Source: Eubacteriales bacterium
Lineage (GTDB): Bacteria > Bacillota_A > Clostridia > Christensenellales > Aristaeellaceae
NCBI GenBank assembly: GCA_029974035.1
Contig: JARKQG010000073.1
Span: 1-64,000 of the forward strand
DNA length: 64,000 bases
Direction of reading: 5' to 3'
Shown: in pieces, positions 27,770 to 35,491 of the stretch
How positions within the stretch are numbered: the first letter of the stretch is position 1
Layout of the letters: every line of letters begins with the position of its first letter
Position numbers and translations under genes: made by a program
The notes under the pieces: generated by a model
Seen by the model: only the letters and a program-made list of their open reading frames with translations
The model's database searches: none
What the model was told of the DNA's origin: nothing

Positions 27770-28628
27770 GTCCCTCTTCCCTCCTGACATAGTGAAGCAT
27801 CAGATCCTCGACCGTCGGCCGCTCGAAGACCGCCCCTTCGCCCAATAGCCTCCTCGCGGCGGCGCGGTCTGCCGTCAGCGCCTCAAAGCCGTACGCTCCC
27901 TCCCGCACGCCCACAAACAGCGCGCGCGCCGCCTCCGTCAAAAGCGACTGCGGCCCCTTGACGATGGCGTGATCGTCCAGCAGTTCGTCCTTCGGCCGGT
28001 CAAAGAGCAGCCGCCCCTCGTTGAGGAGCGCGATCCGGTCGGCCACCTTGTCCAGATCGGAGGTGATGTGGGTGGAAAAAAAGACCGATTTGCGCTCGTC
28101 TTCGATCACGTGCCGGAGCAGATCGAGCAGTTCCTCCCGCACCAGCGGGTCCAGGCCGGAGGTCGGCTCGTCCATAATCAGGAGATCCGCCCCGTGGGAG
28201 AGGGCCAGCGCGATGGCCAATTTCATCCTCATGCCCTTGGAGAGCTCGGAGATCTTCTTCTCCTCTTCCAGGCGGAACAGGGCGATAAAGCGCCTGTACT
28301 CGCCCTCGTCCCAGGTTTTGTAAAAGGGCGCGATCAGGTTTTTCATGCGCGCGATGCTCAGATGGCCGTAGAAGTGCCCCTCGTCCTGCACCACGCCGAT
28401 CCGGTTTTTCAGCTCCGTTTCGCACCGGATGTGGTCCTTTCCCCAGAGACGGATCTCCCCGCTGTCCAGATGAATCTGGTTCAGCACCGCCTTGATGGTC
28501 GTGGTTTTTCCCGCGCCGTTGGGCCCGATAAACCCCATGATCTGCCCTTCCTCCAGGCTGAGGCTGAGGTTTTTCAGCTCGAAGCCACCATAGCGCTTAT
28601 GAATGTTCCGGATTTCCAGCGACGTCAC
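27753..28628 (-). CDS. ABC transporter ATP-binding protein (YtrB-like)
   Basis: 291-residue single-cassette ATPase. Walker A GPNGAGKTT (residues about 37-45), Q-loop GVVQDEGHFYG, signature variant ELSKGMRMKLAIA, Walker B LLIMDEPTSGLDP. The C-terminal 70 residues are variable. The start is GTG 28628, with GGAGG at 7 bases, overlapping the TGA of the GntR gene (GTGA). Forms an exporter with the permease at 27146. Confidence 0.93.
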   Translation of the reverse strand: MTSLEIRNIHKRYGGFELKNLSLSLEEGQIMGFIGPNGAGKTTTIKAVLNQIHLDSGEIRLWGKDHIRCETELKNRIGVVQDEGHFYGHLSIARMKNLIAPFYKTWDEGEYRRFIALFRLEEEKKISELSKGMRMKLAIALALSHGADLLIMDEPTSGLDPLVREELLDLLRHVIEDERKSVFFSTHITSDLDKVADRIALLNEGRLLFDRPKDELLDDHAIVKGPQSLLTEAARALFVGVREGAYGFEALTADRAAARRLLGEGAVFERPTVEDLMLHYVRREEGHVLAD

Positions 28629-29005
28629 TTGACATCCTCCTTATAGATCAGATCCATGAGGCGCTCGACCTCCTGCCGTCCGATGTCCAGCGCCACGGCC
28701 ATGCGCACCGCCTCCGCCAGCTTTTCCTCCACCATGCCCAGGCGCGATTCGTGCAGAAGTTCCTTGCTTCTGGGCGCGACAAAGGAGCCCTTCCCCGCGA
28801 CGCTGGCGATGTAGCCTTCGCGCTCCAGTTCGTCATAGGCGCGGGCGGTGGTGATGACGCTGATGCGAAGATCCCTGGCCAGCGCCCGGATCGAGGGCAG
28901 GAGCGCCCCCTCCGTCAATTCCCCGCGCAAGATCGCCCCGCGCATCTGATCGACAATCTGCTGATAGATGGGCAGGTCCGACGTGTTGGACAGGATGATG
29001 TTCAG
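28625..29005 (-). CDS. GntR family regulator, YtrA type, probable CTG start
   Basis: 126-residue regulator with an N-terminal GntR winged helix (LPIYQQIVDQMRGAILRGEL, then PSIRALARDLRISVITTARAYDELEREGYI) and a short C-terminal dimerisation tail, as in YtrA. The family N-terminus MNIILSNTSD... aligns with a CTG codon at 29005, which has GGGAGG at 8 bases; a TTG at 29038 would give 11 extra, unconserved residues. It probably represses its own operon through the palindrome at 29031-29055. First gene of the regulator-ATPase-permease operon. Confidence 0.88.
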   Translation of the reverse strand: MNIILSNTSDLPIYQQIVDQMRGAILRGELTEGALLPSIRALARDLRISVITTARAYDELEREGYIASVAGKGSFVAPRSKELLHESRLGMVEEKLAEAVRMAVALDIGRQEVERLMDLIYKEDVK

Positions 29006-29030
29006 CGGTTCCGCCTCCCTTTGCGCGCTT

Positions 29031-29055
29031 ACTGTCAATATACATTATATACAGT
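29031..29055. promoter_or_regulatory. Operator-like palindrome over the GntR operon promoter
   Basis: ACTGT and ACAGT arms flank an AT-rich core (ATATACATTATATA) that includes the -10. AT-rich dyads at this position are typical targets of YtrA-type GntR repressors. Confidence 0.55.
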
Positions 29056-29071
29056 ATGACCGGCCTGTCAA
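29044..29071 (-). promoter_or_regulatory. Promoter of the GntR-ABC operon
   Basis: Minus strand TTGACA (29066-29071), 16-base spacer, TATAAT (29044-29049); both hexamers match consensus. Tight repression is therefore needed, consistent with the overlapping palindrome. Confidence 0.75.
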
Positions 29072-29122
29072 GCCCTTGTGCGCAATCTTTACGTGCGCCC
29101 GGAGGGCGGCCCGCGCATTTTC

Positions 29123-29151
29123 TTGCCATTCTTCAAAAGTGACGCTATAAT
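29123..29151 (+). promoter_or_regulatory. Promoter of the first DMT transporter gene
   Basis: TTGCCA (29123-29128), 17-base spacer, TATAAT (29146-29151), with the start codon about 47 bases further on. Confidence 0.75.
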
Positions 29152-29197
29152 AAATGGAAAACCGCCCGGCGCGCCGGGCGCGAAAGCGGATGAGCGC

Positions 29198-30280
29198 ATG
29201 CGGTTCATGGACAGCCATCACCCCTGGGCTATGGCGACAATCCTCTTTTGGTCGATGGCCTTCGTGCTGACGAGGCTTTCGCTCCAGCACTTCACGGCGT
29301 TTCCGCTGGGATTTCTCCGGTATTTCGCGGCATCCGTGGTGCTGATCGCGGTGCTGTGGCTGAAGCGGGTGCCGCTGCCCCGGCGGGCGGACTGGAAGTG
29401 GTTTCTCCTCAGCGGCGCGACGGGTTTTTTCCTCTACATGATCGCATTCAACAAGGGCTGCGAAACGGTGTCCTCCGCCACAGGCAGCGTGGTGCTTGCA
29501 ACGGTGCCGGTGTTGACCGCGCTGATGGCCCGCGCCCTCCACGGCGAGATGCTGCGCCCCCATCAGTGGGCCGCGATGGCGGTGGAATTCAGCGGCGTGG
29601 CGCTGCTCATGCTGATGGACGGCGTGTTTTCCGTGAACGCCGGCCTTCTCTACCTGCTGGCGGCCGTGGTGCTGCTGAGCGCCTACAACCTGCTGCAGCG
29701 CCGCCTGACCAAAACCTATTCCGGCCTCCAGGCTTCCGCCTACAGCGTGCTGGCGGGCACGCTCATGCTGGCGGTGTTTGCGCCACAGGGCGCCGCGCAG
29801 GCCGTGACGGCCCCGCCGCGCCTGCTAATGTACGTGGCGATTTTGGGCGTCTTTACCAGCGCCTTCGCCTACGTCGCCTGGGCCAACGCCTTTAAACGGG
29901 CGGAGAAGGCCTCCTCCGTCAGCAATTACATGTTCCTGTCGCCGCTTCTGGCCTCGGCCCTGGGCTTTTTGATGGCCAACGAGGTGCCGGACCGCGGCAC
30001 GCTCCTCGGCGGCGGGGTAATTCTGGTGGGCGTGCTGCTCTTCAACTACGGCGCGGCCTTTGGCCGCAGGGCGGCGGCTTTAGCGGCTTCCGCGCCCCTT
30101 GACGCGAGAGACCGGATCACCACACCCGCGGCGATCATCCCCGCCACCGGCGGCACGAAGGATGCGGAGCCGGGAATCGATCTGCGCGCGGCGCATGTTC
30201 GCGGCGCGTCCGGCGGGCAGACGCAGTCCGCTCCGCAGGCCGCTTCCGCCCGCGGGCGCTTCGGCGGCTCCTCGGAATAG
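29198..30280 (+). CDS. EamA/DMT family transporter with C-terminal extension overlapping tcdA
   Basis: 360-residue drug/metabolite transporter: ten hydrophobic helices in two EamA repeats (residues about 8-130 and 145-285), ending in VGVLLFNYGAAF. About 65 extra residues follow (Ala/Arg/Gly-rich, no helix), encoded opposite the last 235 bases of tcdA. Start ATG 29198 is chosen after the promoter at 29123; ATG 29207 is possible, and neither has a strong ribosome site. Substrate unknown. The tail has no family counterpart I recognise and probably reflects absence of a stop codon in the GC-rich antisense frame. Confidence 0.85.
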   Translation: MRFMDSHHPWAMATILFWSMAFVLTRLSLQHFTAFPLGFLRYFAASVVLIAVLWLKRVPLPRRADWKWFLLSGATGFFLYMIAFNKGCETVSSATGSVVLATVPVLTALMARALHGEMLRPHQWAAMAVEFSGVALLMLMDGVFSVNAGLLYLLAAVVLLSAYNLLQRRLTKTYSGLQASAYSVLAGTLMLAVFAPQGAAQAVTAPPRLLMYVAILGVFTSAFAYVAWANAFKRAEKASSVSNYMFLSPLLASALGFLMANEVPDRGTLLGGGVILVGVLLFNYGAAFGRRAAALAASAPLDARDRITTPAAIIPATGGTKDAEPGIDLRAAHVRGASGGQTQSAPQAASARGRFGGSSE

Positions 30281-30849
30281 ACGACCGTCAGCCCCTCGAC
30301 GCCCCGCTTGCGAAGCTCCGCGCGCATCACGCGCGCCAGCGGGCAGACCTTCGTTTCGTAAATGTCCGCGACGCGCAGCATGGTCGGGTCTGTCTTGTTG
30401 CCCGCGCCCATACAGGAAATGACGGGAACCCCCGCCGCCCGGGCGCGCAGGATGATCTCCAGCTTTCCCTTGACGGTGTCGATGGCGTCGATCACATAGT
30501 CATACTGCGAAAAATTCAGCGCGTCCGCCGTCTCTGGCAGAAAAAAGCACGCGTGCCTGCGGACGGCGATCTCCGGACAGATGTCCCGGATGCGCTCCTC
30601 CGCCGCGTCCACCTTCAACCGTCCGACGGTGGAATGGGCGGCAATGATCTGGCGGTTGATGTTGGTCAGACACACCCTGTCGTCGTCCACCAGGTCGATG
30701 GCGCCGACGCCGCCCCGGGCCAGCGCCTCCACCGCGCCGCCGCCCACGCCGCCCACGCCGAACACCGCTACCCGGCTCGCCCAGAGCGCCGCCATCCCCT
30801 CGCGCCCAAAGATCAACTCCGACCGTGAAAATTCGTTCCGCATACGCAC
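30046..30849 (-). CDS. tcdA: tRNA threonylcarbamoyladenosine dehydratase, ThiF/E1 family
   Basis: 267-residue TcdA (CsdL/YgdL) enzyme, which uses ATP to cyclise t6A37 of tRNA to ct6A. The nucleotide loop GVGGVGGGAVEAL (residues about 32-44), the E1-like VDDDRVCLTNINRQI and VIDAIDTVKGKLEII are diagnostic; the C-terminal SIPGSASFVPPVAGM is conserved. GTG 30849 has GGGAGG at 5-6 bases; ATG 30843 is the alternative. Its 3' end overlaps the convergent DMT gene by 235 bases. Confidence 0.93.
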   Translation of the reverse strand: MRMRNEFSRSELIFGREGMAALWASRVAVFGVGGVGGGAVEALARGGVGAIDLVDDDRVCLTNINRQIIAAHSTVGRLKVDAAEERIRDICPEIAVRRHACFFLPETADALNFSQYDYVIDAIDTVKGKLEIILRARAAGVPVISCMGAGNKTDPTMLRVADIYETKVCPLARVMRAELRKRGVEGLTVVYSEEPPKRPRAEAACGADCVCPPDAPRTCAARRSIPGSASFVPPVAGMIAAGVVIRSLASRGAEAAKAAALRPKAAP

Positions 30850-30887
30850 TTATGCCCTCCCGCGCGGCGTTCGCCGCGCCGCCCCCT

Positions 30888-30916
30888 ATTGTACCGCGAA
30901 ATCGGGCGCCTGTCCA
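30888..30916 (-). promoter_or_regulatory. Promoter of tcdA
   Basis: Minus strand TGGACA (30911-30916), 17-base spacer, TACAAT (30888-30893). Confidence 0.65.
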
Positions 30917-30956
30917 CGCGCACATTTTTTGATCCCATTGCCTGGATTGGAGGCCC

Positions 30957-30980
30957 AGTAGTCCACGAAGTCTAAGAACC
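30957..30980 (-). repeat. Solo end of the 162-bp element, inverted relative to copy B
   Basis: AGTAGTCCACGAAG followed by TCTAAGAACC is the reverse complement of the element's right end and stops after 24 bases. Two bases (CT) separate it from the left end of copy B. It is probably the remnant of an older, oppositely oriented copy into or next to which copy B was placed. Confidence 0.75.
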
Positions 30981-30982
30981 CT

Positions 30983-31144
30983 AGTCGTCCGCGAAGCCTA
31001 ATTTCCGCGCTATGGCTGGATCTTTTCCTGTCCGGCCGTGTCTCTCTCCGCTTGACGTAGCGCTGCTACGCCTGAGCTACGGATCGGTGCCGTGCATAAA
31101 AATCTCTGCGCCCTATCCTCGGTTCTTAGACTCCGTGGACTACT
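30983..31144 (+). repeat. 162-bp inverted-repeat-bounded intergenic element, copy B
   Basis: Left end AGTCGTCCGCGAAG (one change from copy C), right end CTCCGTGGACTACT. Length is exactly 162 bp, as in copies A and C. The central hairpin here is GTAGC-GCT-GCTAC. The shared 44-codon frame runs on the minus strand (31144 to 31010) and ends with DTAGQEKIQP and TAG. This copy has the most substitutions of the three. Confidence 0.85.
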
Positions 31145-31240
31145 AATACCCAAAATCCGGCGCCTGGGCTTTTCACAGCGCGCGAAAAGGGGTAGAAAAC
31201 GCACAATCCCGCAATTTCGAGCAGGAAAGAGGAAACGAGC

Positions 31241-31642
31241 ATGTCGAAAAATGCCGAAACCTGTCCCGGCTGCCACAGGCACTGCAGCCTCGCCTCCCCC
31301 CGCTGCCGCGTGGGCGAGCTGTACGCGAGAAAGCGCGCCCGCCATGAGGAAATGGCGCGGGAGGAAGCGGCGGCCGCGCTCGCGCCGGCGCGGGAGGACG
31401 GGGGCGCGGCCCTGGGCAAAACCATGCGCCGCGTATCGCGCGCGCTTCGACACGGCAAAATGACGCTGGATGCACTGGGTGCCGAAGAAGCGCACCTGCT
31501 GGGTGGTATTCTGGCAAAGCTGGACGCGGCACGCCCCGAGAAGCATAAAAAAAAGAAGCACGATAAAAAGAAGCACGGCAAAAAGAAGCGCGAAAAGAAA
31601 AAGCGCGGCAAGAAAAAGGGCAGCCGCCACAAGCGGGGGTAA
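31241..31642 (+). CDS. Small Cys-motif protein with lysine-rich repeat tail, unknown function
   Basis: 133-residue protein I do not recognise. The N-terminus has a metal-binding-like motif CPGCHRHCSLASPRC (residues 8-22). The middle is helical and charged (residues 25-95). The C-terminus (about 99-133) is almost all Lys, His and Arg and is built of five pentads of the KKHDK type, encoded by a 15-bp tandem repeat. ATG 31241 follows AGAGGAAAC. It has its own strong terminator at 31679-31704. A nucleic-acid or metal-binding role is guessed from composition only. Confidence 0.7.
   Translation: MSKNAETCPGCHRHCSLASPRCRVGELYARKRARHEEMAREEAAAALAPAREDGGAALGKTMRRVSRALRHGKMTLDALGAEEAHLLGGILAKLDAARPEKHKKKKHDKKKHGKKKREKKKRGKKKGSRHKRG
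31553..31627 (+). repeat. 15-bp tandem repeat, five units, in the lysine-rich tail
   Basis: Five consecutive 15-base units related to AAGAAGCACGGCAAA, increasingly diverged toward the 3' end and in frame with the protein. Length variation between strains is expected. Confidence 0.85.
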
Positions 31643-31678
31643 AGATCCGCCGGATGCTTCGGGTGCCGCCGCTTGTCT

Positions 31679-31704
31679 GCGCGCCGGAATCGGCGCGCTT
31701 TTTT
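31679..31704 (+). terminator. Rho-independent terminator
   Basis: Perfect 8-base stem GCGCGCCG/CGGCGCGC with loop GAAT, followed by six T residues; ends transcription of the lysine-tailed gene. Confidence 0.88.
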
Positions 31705-31789
31705 GTCATCCGGAAACAAATGCGACAAATATTCGGCAAGGCATATAAATTTTGAATGGCGGTATGTCAAAATTGCGATAGCCAGCACC

Positions 31790-31818
31790 TTGCAGCGGCA
31801 GGGTGCTTTTGTTATAAT
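31790..31818 (+). promoter_or_regulatory. Distal promoter of the rnf operon
   Basis: TTGCAG (31790-31795), 17-base spacer, TATAAT (31813-31818), about 125 bases before rnfC. Confidence 0.7.
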
Positions 31819-31874
31819 AATAACATGCCCTTCGCATTCCAGCACACGCGCGCTCAATCGGGTCGTTCCACGGC

Positions 31875-31904
31875 TTGACGACGGCTGGCGCAGCGCTTTA
31901 TAAA
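31875..31904 (+). promoter_or_regulatory. Possible proximal promoter of the rnf operon
   Basis: TTGACG (31875-31880), 18-base spacer, TATAAA (31899-31904). With 31790-31818 it would give tandem promoters. Confidence 0.45.
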
Positions 31905-31947
31905 AAGCATCGGCATGCGGACACCTGAAGTGAGGAAGGGAATGAAT

Positions 31948-33279
31948 ATGCGCATATACGACTTTCCCGGCGGGATTCATCCCGCCAACGCGCCGGGCGG
32001 CGGACGACGCACCGGCGAGACCCCAATCGCGAATATGCCCGCCCCGGAGCGCGTGGTCCTCTCCATGCTCCGGGTTTCCGGGGCGCAGCTTACCCCGCTG
32101 GTCAGGCGGGGCGATTTTGTAAAAATGGGTCAGAAGATCGCGGACAGCGACGCCTTTGTCAGCGCACCCCTTTACGCCAGCGTATCCGGCAAGGTGATCG
32201 CGGTGGAACCCCGGCCCCACCCCACCGGGCGGCGGCTGGTGCCCGCCGTCGTCATCGAAAACGACCGCCAGGACACCTGGGACGAATCCTGCGCGCCCGT
32301 CGATCCTGCGACGCTCGACGCGCAGGGAATCGTGCGCCTCGCGCGGGAAAAGGGGCTGGTGGGGCTGGGCGGCGCGACGTTCCCCGTCCACGTCAAGCTG
32401 AGCGCGCCCCAGGGCCGGACGGTGGATACGCTGATCCTCAACGGCTCCGAATGCGAACCCTGGCTGACGGCAGATGACCGCCTCATGCAGGAGCACCCGG
32501 AAGACGTGATCGGCGGGGCGCTCCTCGCGCTGCGCGCGCTGGGCGCGGCCCGCGCGATCCTGGGCATCGAATCGGACAAGGCCGCGGCCCTTCGCGCCGT
32601 TTCCGGGGCGGCCGAAGGCACGCCCGTTTCGGTGCGCCCGCTCAGGCCCAGGTATCCCCAGGGCGGAGAGCGGCAGCTGATCTACGCGCTGACCGGGCGA
32701 AAGGTGCCCGCAGGCGCCCTGCCCTGGGACGCGGGGTGCGCCGTGTTCAACGTGGGCACGATGGCGGCGCTCAACCTGGCCGTCACCGAGGGCCGGCCGC
32801 TGATTGACCGGATCATCACCGTCACGGGCAACGCAGTCGCGGAGCCGAAAAACCTGCGCGTGCGCATTGGAACGAGCCTTCGGGACTGCATCGGGTTCTG
32901 CGGCGGCTATCCGGGCGGCGCGCCCGACAAGCTCATCGCAGGCGGGCCGATGATGGGGACCGCGCTTTTTACGGACGATGTACCCGTGATCGCGGGGACA
33001 TCGGGCATCATCGCCCTGGCCGGTTTGGCCGCCCACGTGCCGGAACCCTCCGCCTGCATCCGCTGCGGGCGCTGCCATCAGGTCTGCCCCGCGGGGCTTC
33101 AGCCCTACGCCATCGAGGAGGCCATCTCGGCGCGGGACGCCGCGAAGGCCACCCGTTTCTTTGCGCACGAGTGCATTGAATGCGGCGCCTGCGGCTACGT
33201 CTGCCCCGCCCGGCGGCAGCTGGTTCAGAATATACGCCTGGCAAAGGCGCTCGTCCGCGGCAGCGCGGCGGGCGAGTGA
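31948..33279 (+). CDS. rnfC: RnfC, electron transport complex subunit C
   Basis: 443-residue peripheral membrane subunit of the Rnf complex, which couples ferredoxin oxidation and NAD+ reduction to Na+ or H+ export. It has the RnfC barrel-sandwich N-terminus (FPGGIHPANAPGG), an FMN/NADH-binding central domain (GLVGLGGATFPVHVKL, LILNGSECEPWLTADDRLM) and two [4Fe-4S] motifs, CIRCGRCHQVCP and CIECGACGYVCP, near the C-terminus. ATG 31948 has GGAAGG at 8 bases; upstream in-frame starts are less well placed. First gene of rnfCDGEAB. Confidence 0.97.
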   Translation: MRIYDFPGGIHPANAPGGGRRTGETPIANMPAPERVVLSMLRVSGAQLTPLVRRGDFVKMGQKIADSDAFVSAPLYASVSGKVIAVEPRPHPTGRRLVPAVVIENDRQDTWDESCAPVDPATLDAQGIVRLAREKGLVGLGGATFPVHVKLSAPQGRTVDTLILNGSECEPWLTADDRLMQEHPEDVIGGALLALRALGAARAILGIESDKAAALRAVSGAAEGTPVSVRPLRPRYPQGGERQLIYALTGRKVPAGALPWDAGCAVFNVGTMAALNLAVTEGRPLIDRIITVTGNAVAEPKNLRVRIGTSLRDCIGFCGGYPGGAPDKLIAGGPMMGTALFTDDVPVIAGTSGIIALAGLAAHVPEPSACIRCGRCHQVCPAGLQPYAIEEAISARDAAKATRFFAHECIECGACGYVCPARRQLVQNIRLAKALVRGSAAGE

Positions 33280-33301
33280 CGAACAGGAGGCTGTACGACA
33301 A

Positions 33302-34300
33302 ATGAAGCTGAACGTCTCCCCTTCCCCCCACCTTCGCGGCCCGCAGGATACGCGCGCGGTCATGCGCCACGTGCTGATCGCGTTGGCGCCCGCCGGCGTG
33401 ATGGGCGTCTACCGGTTCGGCTACCATGCGCTGGTCGTGCTGCTGGTGACCACGGCTTCCGCCATCCTGTCCGAGTGGGCCTTTGGGCGGCTGATGAAGC
33501 GGCCCAATACCGTCGGCGATCTGTCCGCCGCGGTGACGGGGCTGCTGCTGGGCATGAATCTGCCTGCCACCGCGCCCTGGTGGCTGTGCGTCGTGGGCTC
33601 GGTCTTTGCCATCGGCCTTGTGAAGATGCTCTTTGGCGGTCTGGGCAACAACTTTGTCAACCCCGCGCTGGCCGCGCGCGCGTTTCTTCTGGCCAGCTTT
33701 CCTTCGCGGATGACCGCGTGGATCAACCCCCTCAACGCGCTGACGGCCAGCACCGCCGACGCGCTGACCTCCGCCACGCCGATGTCCCTGATCAAGCAGG
33801 GCGGCGCAGCCTTTGAGGTTTCCGGCGGCTGGGGCGCGGACCTGACCCGGCTGCTTTTTGGCAGCGCGGCCGGCTGCATCGGGGAGGCCAGCGCCCTTGC
33901 GGTGCTGATCGGCTTTGTATGGCTGATGGTTTTTGGCGTCGTTTCCTGGCGCATTCCGGTGGTATTTGTCGGCACGGTGTTTGCCGGAACGGCGCTCCTC
34001 GGCGGCCCGATGGGCGAGAGCTACTACCCGCCGCTGGTGGACGGCGCGGTGCACGCGCTGTCCGGCGGGCTTTTGCTGGGCGCCGTCTTTATGGCCACGG
34101 ACCCCACCACCTCGCCCGTCACGCGGGCCGGACAGTGGATCTACGCATTGGGCTGCGGCCTTTTCACGGTGGTCATACGCCTCTATGGCAGCTATCCGGA
34201 GGGGGTCAGCTTTTCCATCCTGCTGATGAATCTCTGCGTACCGCTGATCGAGCGCGGCATCCGCGCCCGCAGCTTCGGGGAGGTGAAGCACCGTGCGTGA
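33302..34300 (+). CDS. rnfD: RnfD, electron transport complex subunit D
   Basis: 332-residue integral membrane subunit with about nine helices and a covalently bound FMN; the flavinylation threonine is in the motif LTSATPMS (Thr159). Residues LNVSPSPHLRG at the start are typical of RnfD. ATG 33302 follows AGGAGG at 11 bases. It overlaps rnfG by 8 bases. Confidence 0.96.
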   Translation: MKLNVSPSPHLRGPQDTRAVMRHVLIALAPAGVMGVYRFGYHALVVLLVTTASAILSEWAFGRLMKRPNTVGDLSAAVTGLLLGMNLPATAPWWLCVVGSVFAIGLVKMLFGGLGNNFVNPALAARAFLLASFPSRMTAWINPLNALTASTADALTSATPMSLIKQGGAAFEVSGGWGADLTRLLFGSAAGCIGEASALAVLIGFVWLMVFGVVSWRIPVVFVGTVFAGTALLGGPMGESYYPPLVDGAVHALSGGLLLGAVFMATDPTTSPVTRAGQWIYALGCGLFTVVIRLYGSYPEGVSFSILLMNLCVPLIERGIRARSFGEVKHRA

Positions 34301-34832
34301 CCTGATACGGCTGAGCGGTCGGCTTTTTCTGATCGCGCTGGTGGCGGGCCTCGCGCTGGGCGCCACCTACTACGTCACCAAGGAGCCCATCGAGCGCCAG
34401 AAGGCGCTGGCCTCCGCCAGCGCCCGCGGGCAGGTGATCGACGGCCAGGCGGTGCCGGACGAGCGCGCGGTGCTCACCGGCAACATCCGCTCTGTGCTGG
34501 TGACGGCGGACGGGGGGCGCGTCGTCGAAGTCGCGGCCACCGGCTATGGCGGCGAATTTCTGGTGACGGTGGGCATTGAGTCCGGGGGCACGATTACCGG
34601 CGTCATCATCGGAGAGAACAACGAAACGGTGGGGCTGGGCAAAAACGCGGAAAAGCCGGAGTTTACCGGCCAGTATGTGAACCAGAACGCCGAGCTCGAA
34701 GTCGTCAAGGACGGCGCGGGCGCGGGCGAGATTGACGCGCTGACCGGCGCGACCATTACGTCGCGGGCCGTGACGGACGCGGTGAACGAGGCGCGGGCCT
34801 ACGCCCTCGCACTGGGAGGTGTCGGCAAGTGA
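34293..34832 (+). CDS. rnfG: RnfG, electron transport complex subunit G
   Basis: 179-residue membrane-anchored flavoprotein: one N-terminal helix (residues 9-27) and an extracytoplasmic FMN_bind domain with the flavinylation motif LTGATITS (Thr154) and GLGKNAEKPEFTGQY. Start is GTG 34293 with GGAGG at 9 bases, inside the end of rnfD; GTGA overlap with rnfE at its own end. Confidence 0.95.
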   Translation: MRDLIRLSGRLFLIALVAGLALGATYYVTKEPIERQKALASASARGQVIDGQAVPDERAVLTGNIRSVLVTADGGRVVEVAATGYGGEFLVTVGIESGGTITGVIIGENNETVGLGKNAEKPEFTGQYVNQNAELEVVKDGAGAGEIDALTGATITSRAVTDAVNEARAYALALGGVGK

Positions 34833-35491
34833 AATCCCTCAAAATCCTTCTGAATGGCCTGTGGAAGGAGAATCCAACCTTCCGGATGCTGCTGGGCATG
34901 TGCCCCACGCTGGCGGTATCGACGGCGGCCATAAACGGCGTGGGCATGGGTTTGGCGGCGACGGCCGTGCTCACCTGCTCCAATGTGTTTGTGTCGCTTC
35001 TGCGCAACTTCATCCCCGACGAGGTGCGCATCCCCGCCTACGTGGTCATCATCGCCTCCTTTACCACCATCGTTCAGCTGCTGCTCAAGGCCTTTGTGCC
35101 CGCGCTGGACGCGGCGCTCGGGCTGTACATCCCGCTGATCGTGGTCAACTGCATCATCCTGGCGCGGGCGGAGGCCTTTGCCAGCTGCCACGGCCCCTGG
35201 CAGAGCGCCATGGACGGGCTGGGCATGGGGCTGGGCTTCACCATGGCGCTCACCACCTTCGCCGCCATCCGGGAAGTGATCGGCGCCGGCACGGTGTTTG
35301 GCGTGAACGTCCTCGGAAGCGGATACGAGCCCGTCATGATCACGCTGATGGCCCCCGGCGGCTTTATCACGCTGGGGCTGCTGCTGGGCGTCATCAACCA
35401 CCTTTCCGCCAAAAAGAAGAAGGGAGTGAAGCGCGATGGACTACATTGTGCGTCTTGTCCTCATAGCGATCACTGCGGCGCTGGTCAGTAA
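34829..35491 (+). CDS. rnfE: RnfE, electron transport complex subunit E
   Basis: 220-residue integral membrane subunit, six helices, with the RnfE/RsxE pattern LWKENPTFRMLLGMCPTLAV and ARAEAFAS. Start is GTG 34829 (GGGAGG at 9 bases), overlapping rnfG. Its 3' end runs 56 bases into rnfA, adding a tail with CASCPHSDHC after the last helix and the lysine run. RnfE and RnfA are homologous and pack with opposite topology in the membrane. Confidence 0.95.
   Translation: MKSLKILLNGLWKENPTFRMLLGMCPTLAVSTAAINGVGMGLAATAVLTCSNVFVSLLRNFIPDEVRIPAYVVIIASFTTIVQLLLKAFVPALDAALGLYIPLIVVNCIILARAEAFASCHGPWQSAMDGLGMGLGFTMALTTFAAIREVIGAGTVFGVNVLGSGYEPVMITLMAPGGFITLGLLLGVINHLSAKKKKGVKRDGLHCASCPHSDHCGAGQ

Larger units (their letters stand above)
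30850..31240. other. 391-base intergenic region with tcdA promoter and repeat copy B
   Basis: Contains the tcdA promoter and a leader hairpin (GCGCGGCG/GCCGCGC, 30862-30880), a solo repeat end (30957-30980), the full 162-bp copy B (30983-31144) and the ribosome site of the next gene (GAGGAAAC). No gene is seen. Confidence 0.7.
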
